DNA of 43,341 nt. Source: CAZSRL01 sp964609615 (GTDB taxonomy: Bacteria > Bacillota_I > Bacilli_A > RF39 > UBA660). Position numbers and translations under genes: made by a program. The notes beneath the pieces were generated by a model that saw only the letters and a program-made list of their open reading frames with translations, had not been told where the DNA came from and searched no databases. Positions 1-8,240 of the stretch are shown piece by piece. Within the stretch, counting starts at the first letter, position 1. Every line of letters begins with the position of its first letter. The DNA lies in the NCBI GenBank assembly GCA_964609615.1, contig CAZSRL010000006.1:1-43341 (forward strand). Direction: 5' to 3'.

Positions 1-66
1 ACAAGTACATTGTTAGGTAATAAAATGTGCGGACACTTAATATTTCCATTTATAATTACAACATAA
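1..66 (+). CDS. C-terminal tail of a VirB2-like pilin gene (partial)
   Basis: The frame starting at base 1 is open to a TAA at 64-66; the other two forward frames stop by base 18. Its residues STLLGNK resemble the C-terminal end NTLIGK of the third pilin-like protein at 18579-18950, and both are followed by the same terminator/promoter repeat. This suggests the 3' end of another member of that family, with most of the gene outside the window. The tail runs about 14 residues past the point of similarity. Only some 20 codons are visible, so the call is tentative. Confidence 0.4.
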   Translation, partial: TSTLLGNKMCGHLIFPFIITT

Positions 67-68
67 AT

Positions 69-98
69 AAAAAAAATAACTTTATTGTTATTTTTTTT
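69..98 (+). terminator. AT-rich hairpin terminator
   Basis: An A run plus TAAC (69-80) pairs with GTTA plus a T run (87-98) around the loop TTTATT. It would end transcription of the upstream pilin-like gene. Confidence 0.6.
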
Positions 99-99
99 A

Positions 100-108
100 T
101 GATATAAT
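100..108 (+). promoter_or_regulatory. Extended -10 promoter for the hydrolase lipoprotein
   Basis: TG, one base, then TATAAT (103-108). No good -35 lies at the right spacing, which fits an extended -10 promoter. The ATG is 20 bases downstream. Confidence 0.6.
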
Positions 109-127
109 TTTATTTATGAGGTGTATA

Positions 128-1129
128 ATGAAAAAAGATAAAACTATGGTTTATTTAATAATAATTATTACTTCTCTTTTAGTCGCTTGTGGAGCAGTGC
201 TTGATGGAGGAGGAATAGATGGGAAAAATACAAAATCTTCCATTTCAGGTGGAGCTGCGATAAATGCAAAAGCAATAGAGCTAGCATACCCTCCTGGGAC
301 TTCAAAAAAAACTTATAAGTATAGTACAGGTAAGCCTAAATCTACATACAAAAAAGCTTTAGATAGAGTTTATAAAAATCATAATAAATGGGGTGGAAGT
401 TGTAAAACTGGTGCTTCTTGTGATGTTTTTGTAGGAACTGTCGTGAGAGCTTCAGGATATGATGCCAAAATTCCTAGAGGGTTAAAGGAACAAATTCCTT
501 ATCTTGCTAAATCTTCGAAATTTAAAAGTATTGAATATTCTGGTTTTTCTTCTCTTAAAGGCGGAGACATCATTATTTATACAAGAAAATCTGGCGGAGG
601 GCACGTTTTAATTGTAGTAAAACAAAACAATACTTTTTACATTGCGCAAGCGAGCTATAATGGGAAAAATCCTGGATTGTATGGATACATGAAAAAAGCA
701 AAGTCTTCTCAAAATTATTTTAAAAAATCAGATAAAAAAAAGTGGAAACTTTATAGAGCAACCGATTCTGTTGATGGTTCTTCTAATGTTGAAGATAATA
801 CAATAGAAACTGATACTATAAATGGTTGGACTCCGATAAAAATAACTGATAATATAAAAAGTTGTCAACAATTGTTATCAGATGATTTTTTGGAAATAAT
901 GAATTATGTGTTTTTAATAATAAAAATTGTCACACCTATTATACTAATAGTATTTACTATGCTAGACTTTACTAAAGCAGTAGCAGACTCTGATGATGCA
1001 ATGAAAAAAGCAGTAAATAATTTTATAAAAAGAGGAATAATTGCCTTGGCAATATTCCTATTACCAGACATACTAAACTTTATATTAAATGTAACTGGTA
1101 TAGGTGATGGAACATGTGGTATAGGCTAA
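128..1129 (+). CDS. Lipoprotein: cysteine cell-wall hydrolase fused to a pilin-like membrane domain
   Basis: 333 residues. The ATG at 128 is chosen because GAGGTG at 118-123 is its ribosome binding site; an in-frame ATG at 116 lies before that site. A lipoprotein signal ends in LVAC (lipid Cys21). Residues about 85-190 look like an NlpC/P60- or CHAP-type amidase/peptidase: a CDVFV motif with likely nucleophile Cys98 and likely catalytic His159 in GGGHVLIVV. Residues 233-333 hold two membrane helices bracketed by Cys246 and Cys330. By eye about 90 of these 101 residues match the end of the exported protein at 19051-19809. It probably opens peptidoglycan for the secretion system encoded about 15-18 kb away, as VirB1-type enzymes do. 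The exact peptidase family is uncertain; the fusion is directly visible. Confidence 0.75.
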   Translation: MKKDKTMVYLIIIITSLLVACGAVLDGGGIDGKNTKSSISGGAAINAKAIELAYPPGTSKKTYKYSTGKPKSTYKKALDRVYKNHNKWGGSCKTGASCDVFVGTVVRASGYDAKIPRGLKEQIPYLAKSSKFKSIEYSGFSSLKGGDIIIYTRKSGGGHVLIVVKQNNTFYIAQASYNGKNPGLYGYMKKAKSSQNYFKKSDKKKWKLYRATDSVDGSSNVEDNTIETDTINGWTPIKITDNIKSCQQLLSDDFLEIMNYVFLIIKIVTPIILIVFTMLDFTKAVADSDDAMKKAVNNFIKRGIIALAIFLLPDILNFILNVTGIGDGTCGIG

Positions 1130-1151
1130 AATATGAAAGGAGAGACTTTTA

Positions 1152-1463
1152 ATGAAACTAGTAACAACAGAAAAGATTGATGAAGATTTTAAAATAATTG
1201 GTTTAGTTCAAGGAAACGTAGTAAGAAGTAAAAATATTGGAAGAGATTTTATGGCTGGACTTAAGACTCTTGTTGGTGGAGAAATAAAAGGATACACTGA
1301 AATGATGAGTGAATCAAGAGATATTGCTACAAAAAGAATGATTGAAGAAGCAGAAAAATTAGAAGCTGATGCAATTGTTAGTGTACGTTATGTTTCAGCT
1401 ACTGTAATGCAAGGTGCAAGTGAAATCATTGCGTATGGAACAGCTGTCAAAATAAAAAAATAG
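1152..1463 (+). CDS. YbjQ/UPF0145 family protein
   Basis: 103 residues, about the usual length of the family. It shows the typical pattern of a short N-terminal strand, then GLVQGNVVRSKNIGRDFMAG, then a helix with EAEKLEADAIVSVRY and a final AYGTAVKI strand. Members form small oligomeric alpha/beta proteins whose function is not settled (some are annotated as heavy-metal binding). The start follows AGGAGAG at 1138-1144. It sits 22 bases after the hydrolase lipoprotein gene with no terminator between them, so the two may be co-transcribed; it is followed by a hairpin terminator. Confidence 0.85.
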   Translation: MKLVTTEKIDEDFKIIGLVQGNVVRSKNIGRDFMAGLKTLVGGEIKGYTEMMSESRDIATKRMIEEAEKLEADAIVSVRYVSATVMQGASEIIAYGTAVKIKK

Positions 1464-1484
1464 TATTGTTAAAATACTTTTTTT
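1462..1484 (+). terminator. Rho-independent terminator
   Basis: AGTATT (1462-1467) pairs with AATACT (1473-1478), followed by a T run. Confidence 0.7.
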
Positions 1485-1492
1485 ATTTTATA

Positions 1493-1501
1493 TGATATAA
1501 T
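1493..1501 (+). promoter_or_regulatory. Extended -10 promoter for vanY
   Basis: TGaTATAAT, with TATAAT at 1496-1501, 19 bases before the vanY start. Confidence 0.55.
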
Positions 1502-1520
1502 ACATAATAGAGGTAAGTAT

Positions 1521-2465
1521 ATGAAAACTACAAAAAAGAAATATAAATTAAAAAAGAAATATAGAATAATATTTATAGTAATAATAATATTGATTATTTC
1601 TTTATTTACATGTTTATATATTCAATATAGATTAAGTAATACATATAAATTTAAAGAACTTGGATATAATAAAAATGAAATAACTTATCTTATTAGTTTA
1701 GATGAAAGCATTCAAAATAAATTAATAAGTTTAGATTATGATCCTGAGTTAGTAAAACTTTTAAAACAAAAATATTTTATAAAAGAAAACTTTGACAAAT
1801 ATTTAAAATACATGGATAATCATAAAAAAATAAACTTAAAAAATGTAGTAGCGCTTGTTAATGTAGGAAGAAATGAGGAATATTATAAAAAAGTTGTTGA
1901 AACTAATGTTTCTAAAAATGAGCTTATGTTGGTTAATAAATATAATTACTTATCAAAAACTTACACTCCAAAAGATGTTGTGGACGTGAGTATATTATAT
2001 TCATATGAAGGAAGAAAAGCATCAAAAGAAATATTAAAAAAATATCAATCAATGTATTTAGATGCTAAAAAAGAAAATATTAATTTAATTATAAATTCAG
2101 GTTATCGTTCATATCAGAGCCAGGAAGAAGTTTATAATGAAAGTGCCAATAGTAATGGAGAAGATTATGCTGATGATTATGCTGCTCATCCAGGTTTCTC
2201 GGAACATCAATCGGGGTATGCATTTGATTTAGGAAAACTTGGAGTTTCGTTAGAAGAATTTGAAAAAACAGATGAATTTACTTGGTTAAAAAATAATGCG
2301 TATAAATATGGATTTATTTTAAGATATCCAAAAGGAAAAGAAAACATAACAGGTTTTAAATATGAATCATGGCATTATAGGTATGTTGGAAAAGAAGTAG
2401 CTAAGAAAATATATAAAGAAAATATTACATTTGATGAATATTATGCTTTTTATATAAAAAAATAG
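1521..2465 (+). CDS. VanY-type D-alanyl-D-alanine carboxypeptidase, membrane anchored
   Basis: 314 residues. A basic N-terminus and one membrane helix (about 13-33) place the catalytic part outside the cell. The C-terminal half is a LAS-family zinc peptidase (M15): SGYRSYQSQ, then HPGFSEHQSGYAFDLG, whose SxHxxGxAxD pattern gives the first zinc His and the Asp, then ESWHYRYVG, which gives the catalytic Glu and last zinc His. It trims the terminal D-Ala from peptidoglycan stem peptides. No van resistance genes are nearby, so a housekeeping wall role is more likely than glycopeptide resistance. The start follows GAGGTAAG. It has its own promoter. Confidence 0.88.
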   Translation: MKTTKKKYKLKKKYRIIFIVIIILIISLFTCLYIQYRLSNTYKFKELGYNKNEITYLISLDESIQNKLISLDYDPELVKLLKQKYFIKENFDKYLKYMDNHKKINLKNVVALVNVGRNEEYYKKVVETNVSKNELMLVNKYNYLSKTYTPKDVVDVSILYSYEGRKASKEILKKYQSMYLDAKKENINLIINSGYRSYQSQEEVYNESANSNGEDYADDYAAHPGFSEHQSGYAFDLGKLGVSLEEFEKTDEFTWLKNNAYKYGFILRYPKGKENITGFKYESWHYRYVGKEVAKKIYKENITFDEYYAFYIKK

Positions 2466-2507
2466 TGTAAAATTTATTATAATATACTTTTAAAATAATT
2501 AATAAGT

Positions 2508-2516
2508 TGTTATAAT
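2508..2516 (+). promoter_or_regulatory. Extended -10 promoter for tsaE
   Basis: TGtTATAAT with TATAAT at 2511-2516, 17 bases before the tsaE ATG; no clear -35. Confidence 0.5.
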
Positions 2517-2532
2517 TTAAAAGGTGATATAA

Positions 2533-2982
2533 ATGGATTATAAATATGTGTCAAATTCAGAAGAAGATACAAGAGCTTTAGCGGAAAATATTGAAAGTGA
2601 AAAATTTCCTAATATGGTTATATGTTTAAATGGGGATTTAGGAAGTGGTAAAACTTTTTTTACAGCTGCTTTCGCAAAAAGCAATCAAGTAGAAGAAAAT
2701 ATTACTTCTCCAACCTTTAATATTGTAAAAGAATATGATGGAGAATTAAAACTATATCATATGGATGTATATAGATTAGAAAATGTAAAGGAAGAACTTG
2801 GATTAGAAGAATATTTTAAAAAGCGTGGAATAACAATAATAGAATGGGCTGATATGGTTGAAGATATATTACCAAAGAATAGACTTGATATTAATATAAA
2901 AATAATTGATGATAATAGAAGAATGATATATTTAATTCCTCATGGTGAAAAATACATTGATTTATGTGAAAAGGTAATATAA
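2533..2982 (+). CDS. tsaE: tRNA t6A37 threonylcarbamoyltransferase complex ATPase TsaE
   Basis: 149 residues, normal for the family. The P-loop GDLGSGKT (34-41) is followed by TSPTFNIVKEY (switch-like region) and the diagnostic LYHMDVYRL; EWAD follows near 105-110. TsaE is the ATPase that cycles the TsaB-TsaD complex, which adds threonylcarbamoyl to A37 of ANN-decoding tRNAs in the cytosol. The start follows AAAGGTGAT. tsaB and tsaD lie just downstream, but a strong hairpin separates tsaE from tsaB. Confidence 0.95.
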   Translation: MDYKYVSNSEEDTRALAENIESEKFPNMVICLNGDLGSGKTFFTAAFAKSNQVEENITSPTFNIVKEYDGELKLYHMDVYRLENVKEELGLEEYFKKRGITIIEWADMVEDILPKNRLDINIKIIDDNRRMIYLIPHGEKYIDLCEKVI

Positions 2983-3012
2983 AAGAAAATGCAAAAACAT
3001 TTTCTTTTTTTA
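2982..3012 (+). terminator. Rho-independent terminator after tsaE
   Basis: A perfect 10-base stem, 2982-2991 with 2998-3007, around CAAAAA-type loop bases and followed by more T. It overlaps the tsaE stop codon region. Confidence 0.8.
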
Positions 3013-3053
3013 TTAATTAATTGTATAATATAATTTGAAAACGGAGGAATATT

Positions 3054-3614
3054 ATGTACGCATTATTTATAGATACGCATAGTTCACTTATTACTGTAGG
3101 ATTAATTAACAAAGATAATTGTTTTATTAATGAGTATGAAGGAAATAATTCTCATAGTCAATTTTTATTAACTATGATTAAAAACATTTTAGATGATAAT
3201 AATTGTAAAAAAGAAGACCTTGAAGAGATAATTGTTGTAAACGGACCGGGAAGTTTCACTGGCATTAGAATTGGCCTTACAGCGGCTAAAACAATGGCCT
3301 ATACATTAAATATTCCTGTTAAACCAATTAGTAGTTTATATGCATATTTAATATCAAGCAATATTAATTCTGACAAAGCATGTGTTATAGAAGATACAAA
3401 AGGTTATTATATAAGTGCATTAGATAAAGATGATAATGTAATTATTGAACAACAATATGTTAATAATACAAATATTATTAATGATATAAAACAAGTAAAT
3501 AAAACATTAAATCTTTATGAAATATATAATAAAAGAGATAATATTAAAACTATACCAACTCATTCTTTAAAAGCAAATTATGTAAAAAAAATAGATGTGG
3601 AAAAAAATGAATAA
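3054..3614 (+). CDS. tsaB: tRNA t6A37 threonylcarbamoyltransferase complex dimerization subunit TsaB
   Basis: 186 residues, shorter than the roughly 230 common in Bacilli, so the C-terminal half is compact. The ASKHA fold start MYALFIDTHSSLITVGL and the family motif NGPGSFTGIRIGLTAAK are clear. TsaB is a catalytically inactive paralogue that dimerises with TsaD in t6A synthesis. The start follows CGGAGGA. Its end overlaps the rimI reading frame, so translation of the two is probably coupled. Confidence 0.92.
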   Translation: MYALFIDTHSSLITVGLINKDNCFINEYEGNNSHSQFLLTMIKNILDDNNCKKEDLEEIIVVNGPGSFTGIRIGLTAAKTMAYTLNIPVKPISSLYAYLISSNINSDKACVIEDTKGYYISALDKDDNVIIEQQYVNNTNIINDIKQVNKTLNLYEIYNKRDNIKTIPTHSLKANYVKKIDVEKNE

Positions 3615-3921
3615 AGAAATTAAAAATAACAATATTTATGTAACAATAAAGGATAAAGGATATATTATTTATCAAATAAACGGAGAAGTAATTGATATAA
3701 TAAATATTTTTGTAAAAGAAGAGTATAGAAATAAAGGATATGCTTCTAAATTATTGTTATATTTAGAAAAAGAAAATGCTGATAAAATAATGTTAGAGGT
3801 TAGAAAAGATAATGATATAGCAATTAGTTTATATAAAAAACATAATTATAAATTAATTTCTGTTAGAAAAAGTTATTATAAAGATGGAATGGATGCGTTA
3901 ATAATGGAGAAAGTAAAATGA
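3607..3921 (+). CDS. rimI: GNAT-family N-acetyltransferase, RimI-like
   Basis: 104 residues from the ATG at 3607 (an alternative ATG lies in frame at 3595); RimI is usually nearer 150. The acetyl-CoA loop appears as EEYRNKGYASKLLLYL, and ISLYKKHNYKLISVRKSYY is the typical RimI C-terminal part. RimI acetylates the N-terminus of ribosomal protein S18 in Escherichia coli, and in Bacilli the gene typically sits between tsaB and tsaD, as here. The short N-terminus lacks the first strands of the full fold, so substrate range is uncertain. It overlaps tsaB by 8 bases and tsaD by 4 bases. Confidence 0.85.
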   Translation: MNKEIKNNNIYVTIKDKGYIIYQINGEVIDIINIFVKEEYRNKGYASKLLLYLEKENADKIMLEVRKDNDIAISLYKKHNYKLISVRKSYYKDGMDALIMEKVK

Positions 3922-4928
3922 AAGATATATATATATTAGGAATAGAATCTAGTTGTGATGAAACTAGTGTAAGTATTGTTAAAAATGGGTATTTAGATAT
4001 TGCAACTACAATAAATACTCAAATTGATATACATAAAAAATATGGAGGTGTTGTACCTGAGATTGCATCAAGAAAACACCTTGAAAATATTACTATTGTA
4101 ATTGATGAAGCAATAAGTAAATCAAATATGAAATTAGAAGATATGGACGCTTTTGCTTGTACATATGGTCCTGGACTATCAGGAAGTCTTTTAGTTGGCT
4201 TAGAAGCTGCTAAAACACTTAGTTTTATATATAATAAACCATTTATAAAAGTAAATCATATGATGGGGCATATATATGCTAATAAAATAAACAATAATAA
4301 TATAAAATATCCAGTAATTTCACTTATTATAAGTGGAGGGCATACGGATTTAATACTAATGAACAGTGAAACAGATTTTCAATATTTAGGAAATACAATG
4401 GATGATGCTATTGGAGAATGTTTTGATAAAGTAGCAAGAATTTTAGGATTATCTTACCCTGGAGGACCAAATATAGAGAAGTTAGCATCAAAAGGGAATG
4501 ATACTTATAAAATGCCTAAACTTTTAGAAAAAGATAATACCTGTAATTTCTCATTTAGTGGAATTAAAAGTCATGTTAATAATTTAGTTCATAATGCAGG
4601 ACAAAGAAATGAAAAAATAATACCAGAAAATATTGCTTGTTCATTTCAAAAATGCGTTACAGATTTATTAGTTACAAAAACAGAAAAAGCGTTATTAAAA
4701 AACAATATAAAAACATTATTAGTTTCAGGTGGTGTTGCTAGTAACACATATATTAGATCAAACTTAGAAAAAATGTGCAAAAAAAATGGTATAGATATAA
4801 ATATACCAAATAAAATTTATTGCACTGATAATGCTACAATGATTGCATGTGCTGCATATCCTTTATATATAAATAAAGACTTTGCTTCATTAGATACTGA
4901 TGTAATAAGTAATTTAAAACTTAATTAA
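3918..4928 (+). CDS. tsaD: tRNA t6A37 threonylcarbamoyltransferase TsaD
   Basis: 336 residues, full length. The N-terminal GIESSCDETS, the metal-binding HMMGH (His114, His118), SGGHTDL, and a late CTDNATMIACA segment that carries the third metal ligand are all present. TsaD is the catalytic subunit that transfers the threonylcarbamoyl group from its adenylate to A37 of tRNA. The start overlaps the rimI stop as ATGA. Its TAA lies in the palindrome TTAATTAA, shared with the stop of the convergent gene. Confidence 0.97.
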   Translation: MKDIYILGIESSCDETSVSIVKNGYLDIATTINTQIDIHKKYGGVVPEIASRKHLENITIVIDEAISKSNMKLEDMDAFACTYGPGLSGSLLVGLEAAKTLSFIYNKPFIKVNHMMGHIYANKINNNNIKYPVISLIISGGHTDLILMNSETDFQYLGNTMDDAIGECFDKVARILGLSYPGGPNIEKLASKGNDTYKMPKLLEKDNTCNFSFSGIKSHVNNLVHNAGQRNEKIIPENIACSFQKCVTDLLVTKTEKALLKNNIKTLLVSGGVASNTYIRSNLEKMCKKNGIDINIPNKIYCTDNATMIACAAYPLYINKDFASLDTDVISNLKLN

Positions 4929-7458
4929 TTTTCACTTTTTTTAAGAATAATATAAATGTGAATAACGAAACAATTGAAATAATTAAACCAATAATAAACC
5001 CTTTAGGAACATACTTAAATTCAATAGTATGATTTCCTTTTTTTATATTAATTCCAATAAAAGTGTCATATATAATATTCTTTTTCACTTTTTTACCATC
5101 TACATAAATATTCCATCCATCTGAATATGGAATTGTAGTCATTAATGTATTGTTTTTTGATGCATTAACAGATACTTTTATATAATTATCTTTATTATAT
5201 TTAATAACATTTCCTTTATTTCTATTATTAATATCAACATATCTTTTTAAACTATTATAATTTAAAAAATATACTCTAACATTATTTGCTTTTATTTTTT
5301 TAGAAGAAATATCATAATGAATTTTTAATTTATCTCCTTTTTTTAAAAATAGAGAACTTTTTAAAGAAGTTGAACCTAACATTTCTTTATTATTTATATA
5401 AATATCTGGGTTATGGTACATAAATTCATTTTTATCATAAAACATTAACCAACCATCTTCAGTTATATTTTTATAATAATATAAATTAGCATAAGTAGCG
5501 TCATTATAAATATAACCATTTTTAAATGTTAAATAATCATCTTTTCTAGTGAAGTTTTCATCAATTAATGATGTATTATCATTTACTGTATCTTGATATA
5601 TTTTTTCATAGTTGTTAATAACATCATCATTATATAATTTTGTATTAAGTATATTATTTGAAACTAAATACATAAAGGGGTTTATTAAATTATTTTCATA
5701 TATATATCTATTTTTTTTACTAATTTTTTTATAATACATTTCATTATCATTACCATCAAAATATTTTATTCCTAAAAAACTATTATTAAAAGGATTATAA
5801 GAAGAGTAAGAAATACTACATCCATCACTTACTTTTTCTTTTAATATGTTTTTTAAAAAATTCATAGTTTTATTATTTCTTATAGAACTAAAGAAATTTA
5901 TACCATTATAGCTAAATAAAGATCCATTATTATATGTTGGATTATCATTAAATTCAAATCTATAGAACTTATTATTTTCTTTTTTATTAATTAATTTCAT
6001 TTCATTATTAAATGAATTAATTTGAATAGTATGATATTTTATAGATGTATTATGAGGAGTTTTTTTGATAATATAATAACCATTTAAACCTAATTCTATA
6101 ATTATAAATAGTATTAGTAAAGATACTAATAACAAATTATTATTACCTTTATTTTTACTATATAAGAACAACATAAATACATAGTCTATTATTAGTAGAA
6201 TACTAAAACCTACAAAAAATATTCTTTCTTTATCATCAAACACTTTATTATATAAAGATGATTCTAATATTAATATTATTAATGCAAGTATTGAAACAAT
6301 AAACCATTTATTAATTTTAAAATATTTAATATTAATTATAGATTTATACGCTATTATTATTAAAAACAAAGATAATGTAAAGGAATATCTATTTGGATAC
6401 CATATAGGTCTTTGAAACATATGCCAAGCATAATCAAATAAATTAAAACTAAAACATAATAAATAAAAACCTAAAATACTTGCTACTACAATCTTTTCTT
6501 TTCTTTTAATTTTAGTATTAAAGAAGAATAAAACAGTAAGACAAATAACAAATATACTAATATATATATTAGGTGTTCCATAAGAAATATCAATCTTTTG
6601 AAAAGAAGCAGGAGTTATTTTATAAAAACTATTAAAGAAATCCATACTAAATTTAAAATAATCAGTTTGAATAGATTGAGTAAAACCATCTGCTTTACCG
6701 TTTAATAGTTCATAAATAACTGGAAGTAAAATAACTGCGCATGTTAAAGCAGATAATATAGAAGAAACACTAAAATTAATTATTAACTTCTTTTTTTCTT
6801 TCTTTAATTTTTTGGTAGTTAAAAATTTATATATAAAATATATTAATGAAAAAATACATATCATATATCCAATATAAAAATTAAACATTATACTTAAAGA
6901 TAATGAAATAAAATATAATAATTTTTTCTTTTCATTTACAAGTTTTTCAACACCTAAAATAACTAATGGAAGCATTATTACTGAATCAATCCACATATAG
7001 TTTAAATAATACATCAAATTATAAGAACATAATGCATAGCAACAACTTAAAATTATAATAAACCATTTATTATTTTTATTAAAATAATTTAATAAGATAG
7101 AACAAGATAATCCACATAATCCAATCTTTAAAAAAGTTATTATTGTATAAAATAAATACAGATGACTATTATCAAAAAATAATGATAATAAATTTAATGG
7201 GCTACATAAATAATATATAAAAACTGCATAAAAATTATATCCTAAACCACCTTTAAATGAAAAAAATAAAGATTCATTATTTAGTAAAACCTCTCTATAA
7301 TAGTTTAGAAAACCAGTATGTTGCAAATTCCCATCTAATATATTTATATAATTTTCTCCTAAAGGAAATATATTGTTTAAAGCACTTATTATTAAAAATA
7401 AAGCTATTGGAATTATTAAACTAAGTATATATACATAATATTTTTTTAAAAACTTCAT
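4921..7458 (-). CDS. YfhO family multi-membrane-span protein
   Basis: 845 residues. The first half has about a dozen hydrophobic helices, beginning with the family-typical segment that ends in FPLGENYINILDGNLQ and a following FKGGLGYNFY. A soluble extracellular part follows (roughly 470-810), and a last helix sits at the C-terminus before KKVKIN. YfhO proteins have a GT-C glycosyltransferase-like fold; in Bacillus subtilis and Listeria they act in glycosylation of teichoic acids outside the membrane. No partner genes (GtcA, CsbB) are in the window, so the acceptor is unknown. It converges on tsaD with an 8-base overlap. Confidence 0.88.
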   Translation of the reverse strand: MKFLKKYYVYILSLIIPIALFLIISALNNIFPLGENYINILDGNLQHTGFLNYYREVLLNNESLFFSFKGGLGYNFYAVFIYYLCSPLNLLSLFFDNSHLYLFYTIITFLKIGLCGLSCSILLNYFNKNNKWFIIILSCCYALCSYNLMYYLNYMWIDSVIMLPLVILGVEKLVNEKKKLLYFISLSLSIMFNFYIGYMICIFSLIYFIYKFLTTKKLKKEKKKLIINFSVSSILSALTCAVILLPVIYELLNGKADGFTQSIQTDYFKFSMDFFNSFYKITPASFQKIDISYGTPNIYISIFVICLTVLFFFNTKIKRKEKIVVASILGFYLLCFSFNLFDYAWHMFQRPIWYPNRYSFTLSLFLIIIAYKSIINIKYFKINKWFIVSILALIILILESSLYNKVFDDKERIFFVGFSILLIIDYVFMLFLYSKNKGNNNLLLVSLLILFIIIELGLNGYYIIKKTPHNTSIKYHTIQINSFNNEMKLINKKENNKFYRFEFNDNPTYNNGSLFSYNGINFFSSIRNNKTMNFLKNILKEKVSDGCSISYSSYNPFNNSFLGIKYFDGNDNEMYYKKISKKNRYIYENNLINPFMYLVSNNILNTKLYNDDVINNYEKIYQDTVNDNTSLIDENFTRKDDYLTFKNGYIYNDATYANLYYYKNITEDGWLMFYDKNEFMYHNPDIYINNKEMLGSTSLKSSLFLKKGDKLKIHYDISSKKIKANNVRVYFLNYNSLKRYVDINNRNKGNVIKYNKDNYIKVSVNASKNNTLMTTIPYSDGWNIYVDGKKVKKNIIYDTFIGINIKKGNHTIEFKYVPKGFIIGLIISIVSLFTFILFLKKVKIN

Positions 7459-7597
7459 TTTATTTACCTCAAAATAATTTTATCATATAAAATTAAAAAA
7501 GTATTGAAAAATAATCAATATTTGTTATTATTAATGTAGTAGAGTAGTTAAAATATTGGCTAAAAAATATTATGTATATATCAAAAAAGGAGAAAAT

Positions 7598-8167
7598 ATG
7601 AAAAGATTGATTAAAGACAAACAAAAACTATTTTTATCTGTTATAGCTGTACTTACATTATTAGTTGCTTTATTAGGAACTGCATTTGCATACTTTAGTG
7701 CAACTGTAACCGGGAATGAAGAAGCAAGTAGTGTAGAAGTAACAACAGCAACAATGGGAATAAGTTATATAAATGGAAATGAAATAAAAATGGAAAAATT
7801 ATTTCCTGGAGTGTCTAGTGGAGAAAAAACATTTACTATAGCCTCTATGGGAGCAACTGTTAATCAACCATACACTATTAATTGGGATATCGCGGAATTT
7901 AATTTTCAAGATAAATCAGACTTAGTATACTCATTATCAGGAACATCTGATAAGGGAGGTATGCTTTTAGCTGAAAAAATAGACGAACCAATGCCAACAT
8001 CTATAGGAACTACTGCAATTGGAGATGGTTCATTAAAACCTGAGGATACCCATACTTATTCTTTAAATGTTAAATTTAAAGAAACGGGTAGCAATCAAAA
8101 TAGTAACCAAACAAAAACATTTATAGGAAAAATTAGCGTAACATCTGACATAACAAGTAATTCATAA
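7598..8167 (+). CDS. SipW-dependent TasA/camelysin-like secreted protein 1
   Basis: 189 residues from the ATG at 7598, preceded by AAAGGAG; an in-frame TTG at 7556 is upstream of that site and unlikely. The signal peptide (1-31) ends GTAFA just before YFSATVTGN, the pattern cut by SipW-type signal peptidases. The mature part is a beta-rich domain with SSVEVTTAT and a GSNQNSNQTKTF segment near the end. TasA relatives form surface fibres in the biofilm matrix, and camelysins are surface proteins. It is closely similar to the next gene along its whole length, so this is a tandem duplication, and the matching signal peptidase gene is two genes downstream. Confidence 0.85.
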   Translation: MKRLIKDKQKLFLSVIAVLTLLVALLGTAFAYFSATVTGNEEASSVEVTTATMGISYINGNEIKMEKLFPGVSSGEKTFTIASMGATVNQPYTINWDIAEFNFQDKSDLVYSLSGTSDKGGMLLAEKIDEPMPTSIGTTAIGDGSLKPEDTHTYSLNVKFKETGSNQNSNQTKTFIGKISVTSDITSNS

Positions 8168-8185
8168 AAAAAATAAAAAAAAGGA

Positions 8186-8214
8186 TTGCAATTTGTAAAA
8201 AAACTTGATACTAT
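8186..8214 (+). promoter_or_regulatory. Promoter for the second TasA-like gene
   Basis: TTGCAA (8186-8191), a 17-base spacer, then TGaTACTAT (TACTAT at 8209-8214). The second copy therefore probably has its own promoter. Confidence 0.6.
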
Positions 8215-8240
8215 TTTATTATAGAGGGAGGTAATAGTTG

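Larger units (their letters stand above)
52..108 (+). repeat. Terminator/promoter repeat, copy 1
   Basis: This 57-base segment is nearly identical to 18950-19006. It holds an AT-only hairpin and an extended -10 promoter. In both places it stands directly before a gene encoding the same C-terminal membrane domain. The differences are one base in the A run, one in the T run and a few point changes. Confidence 0.8.
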
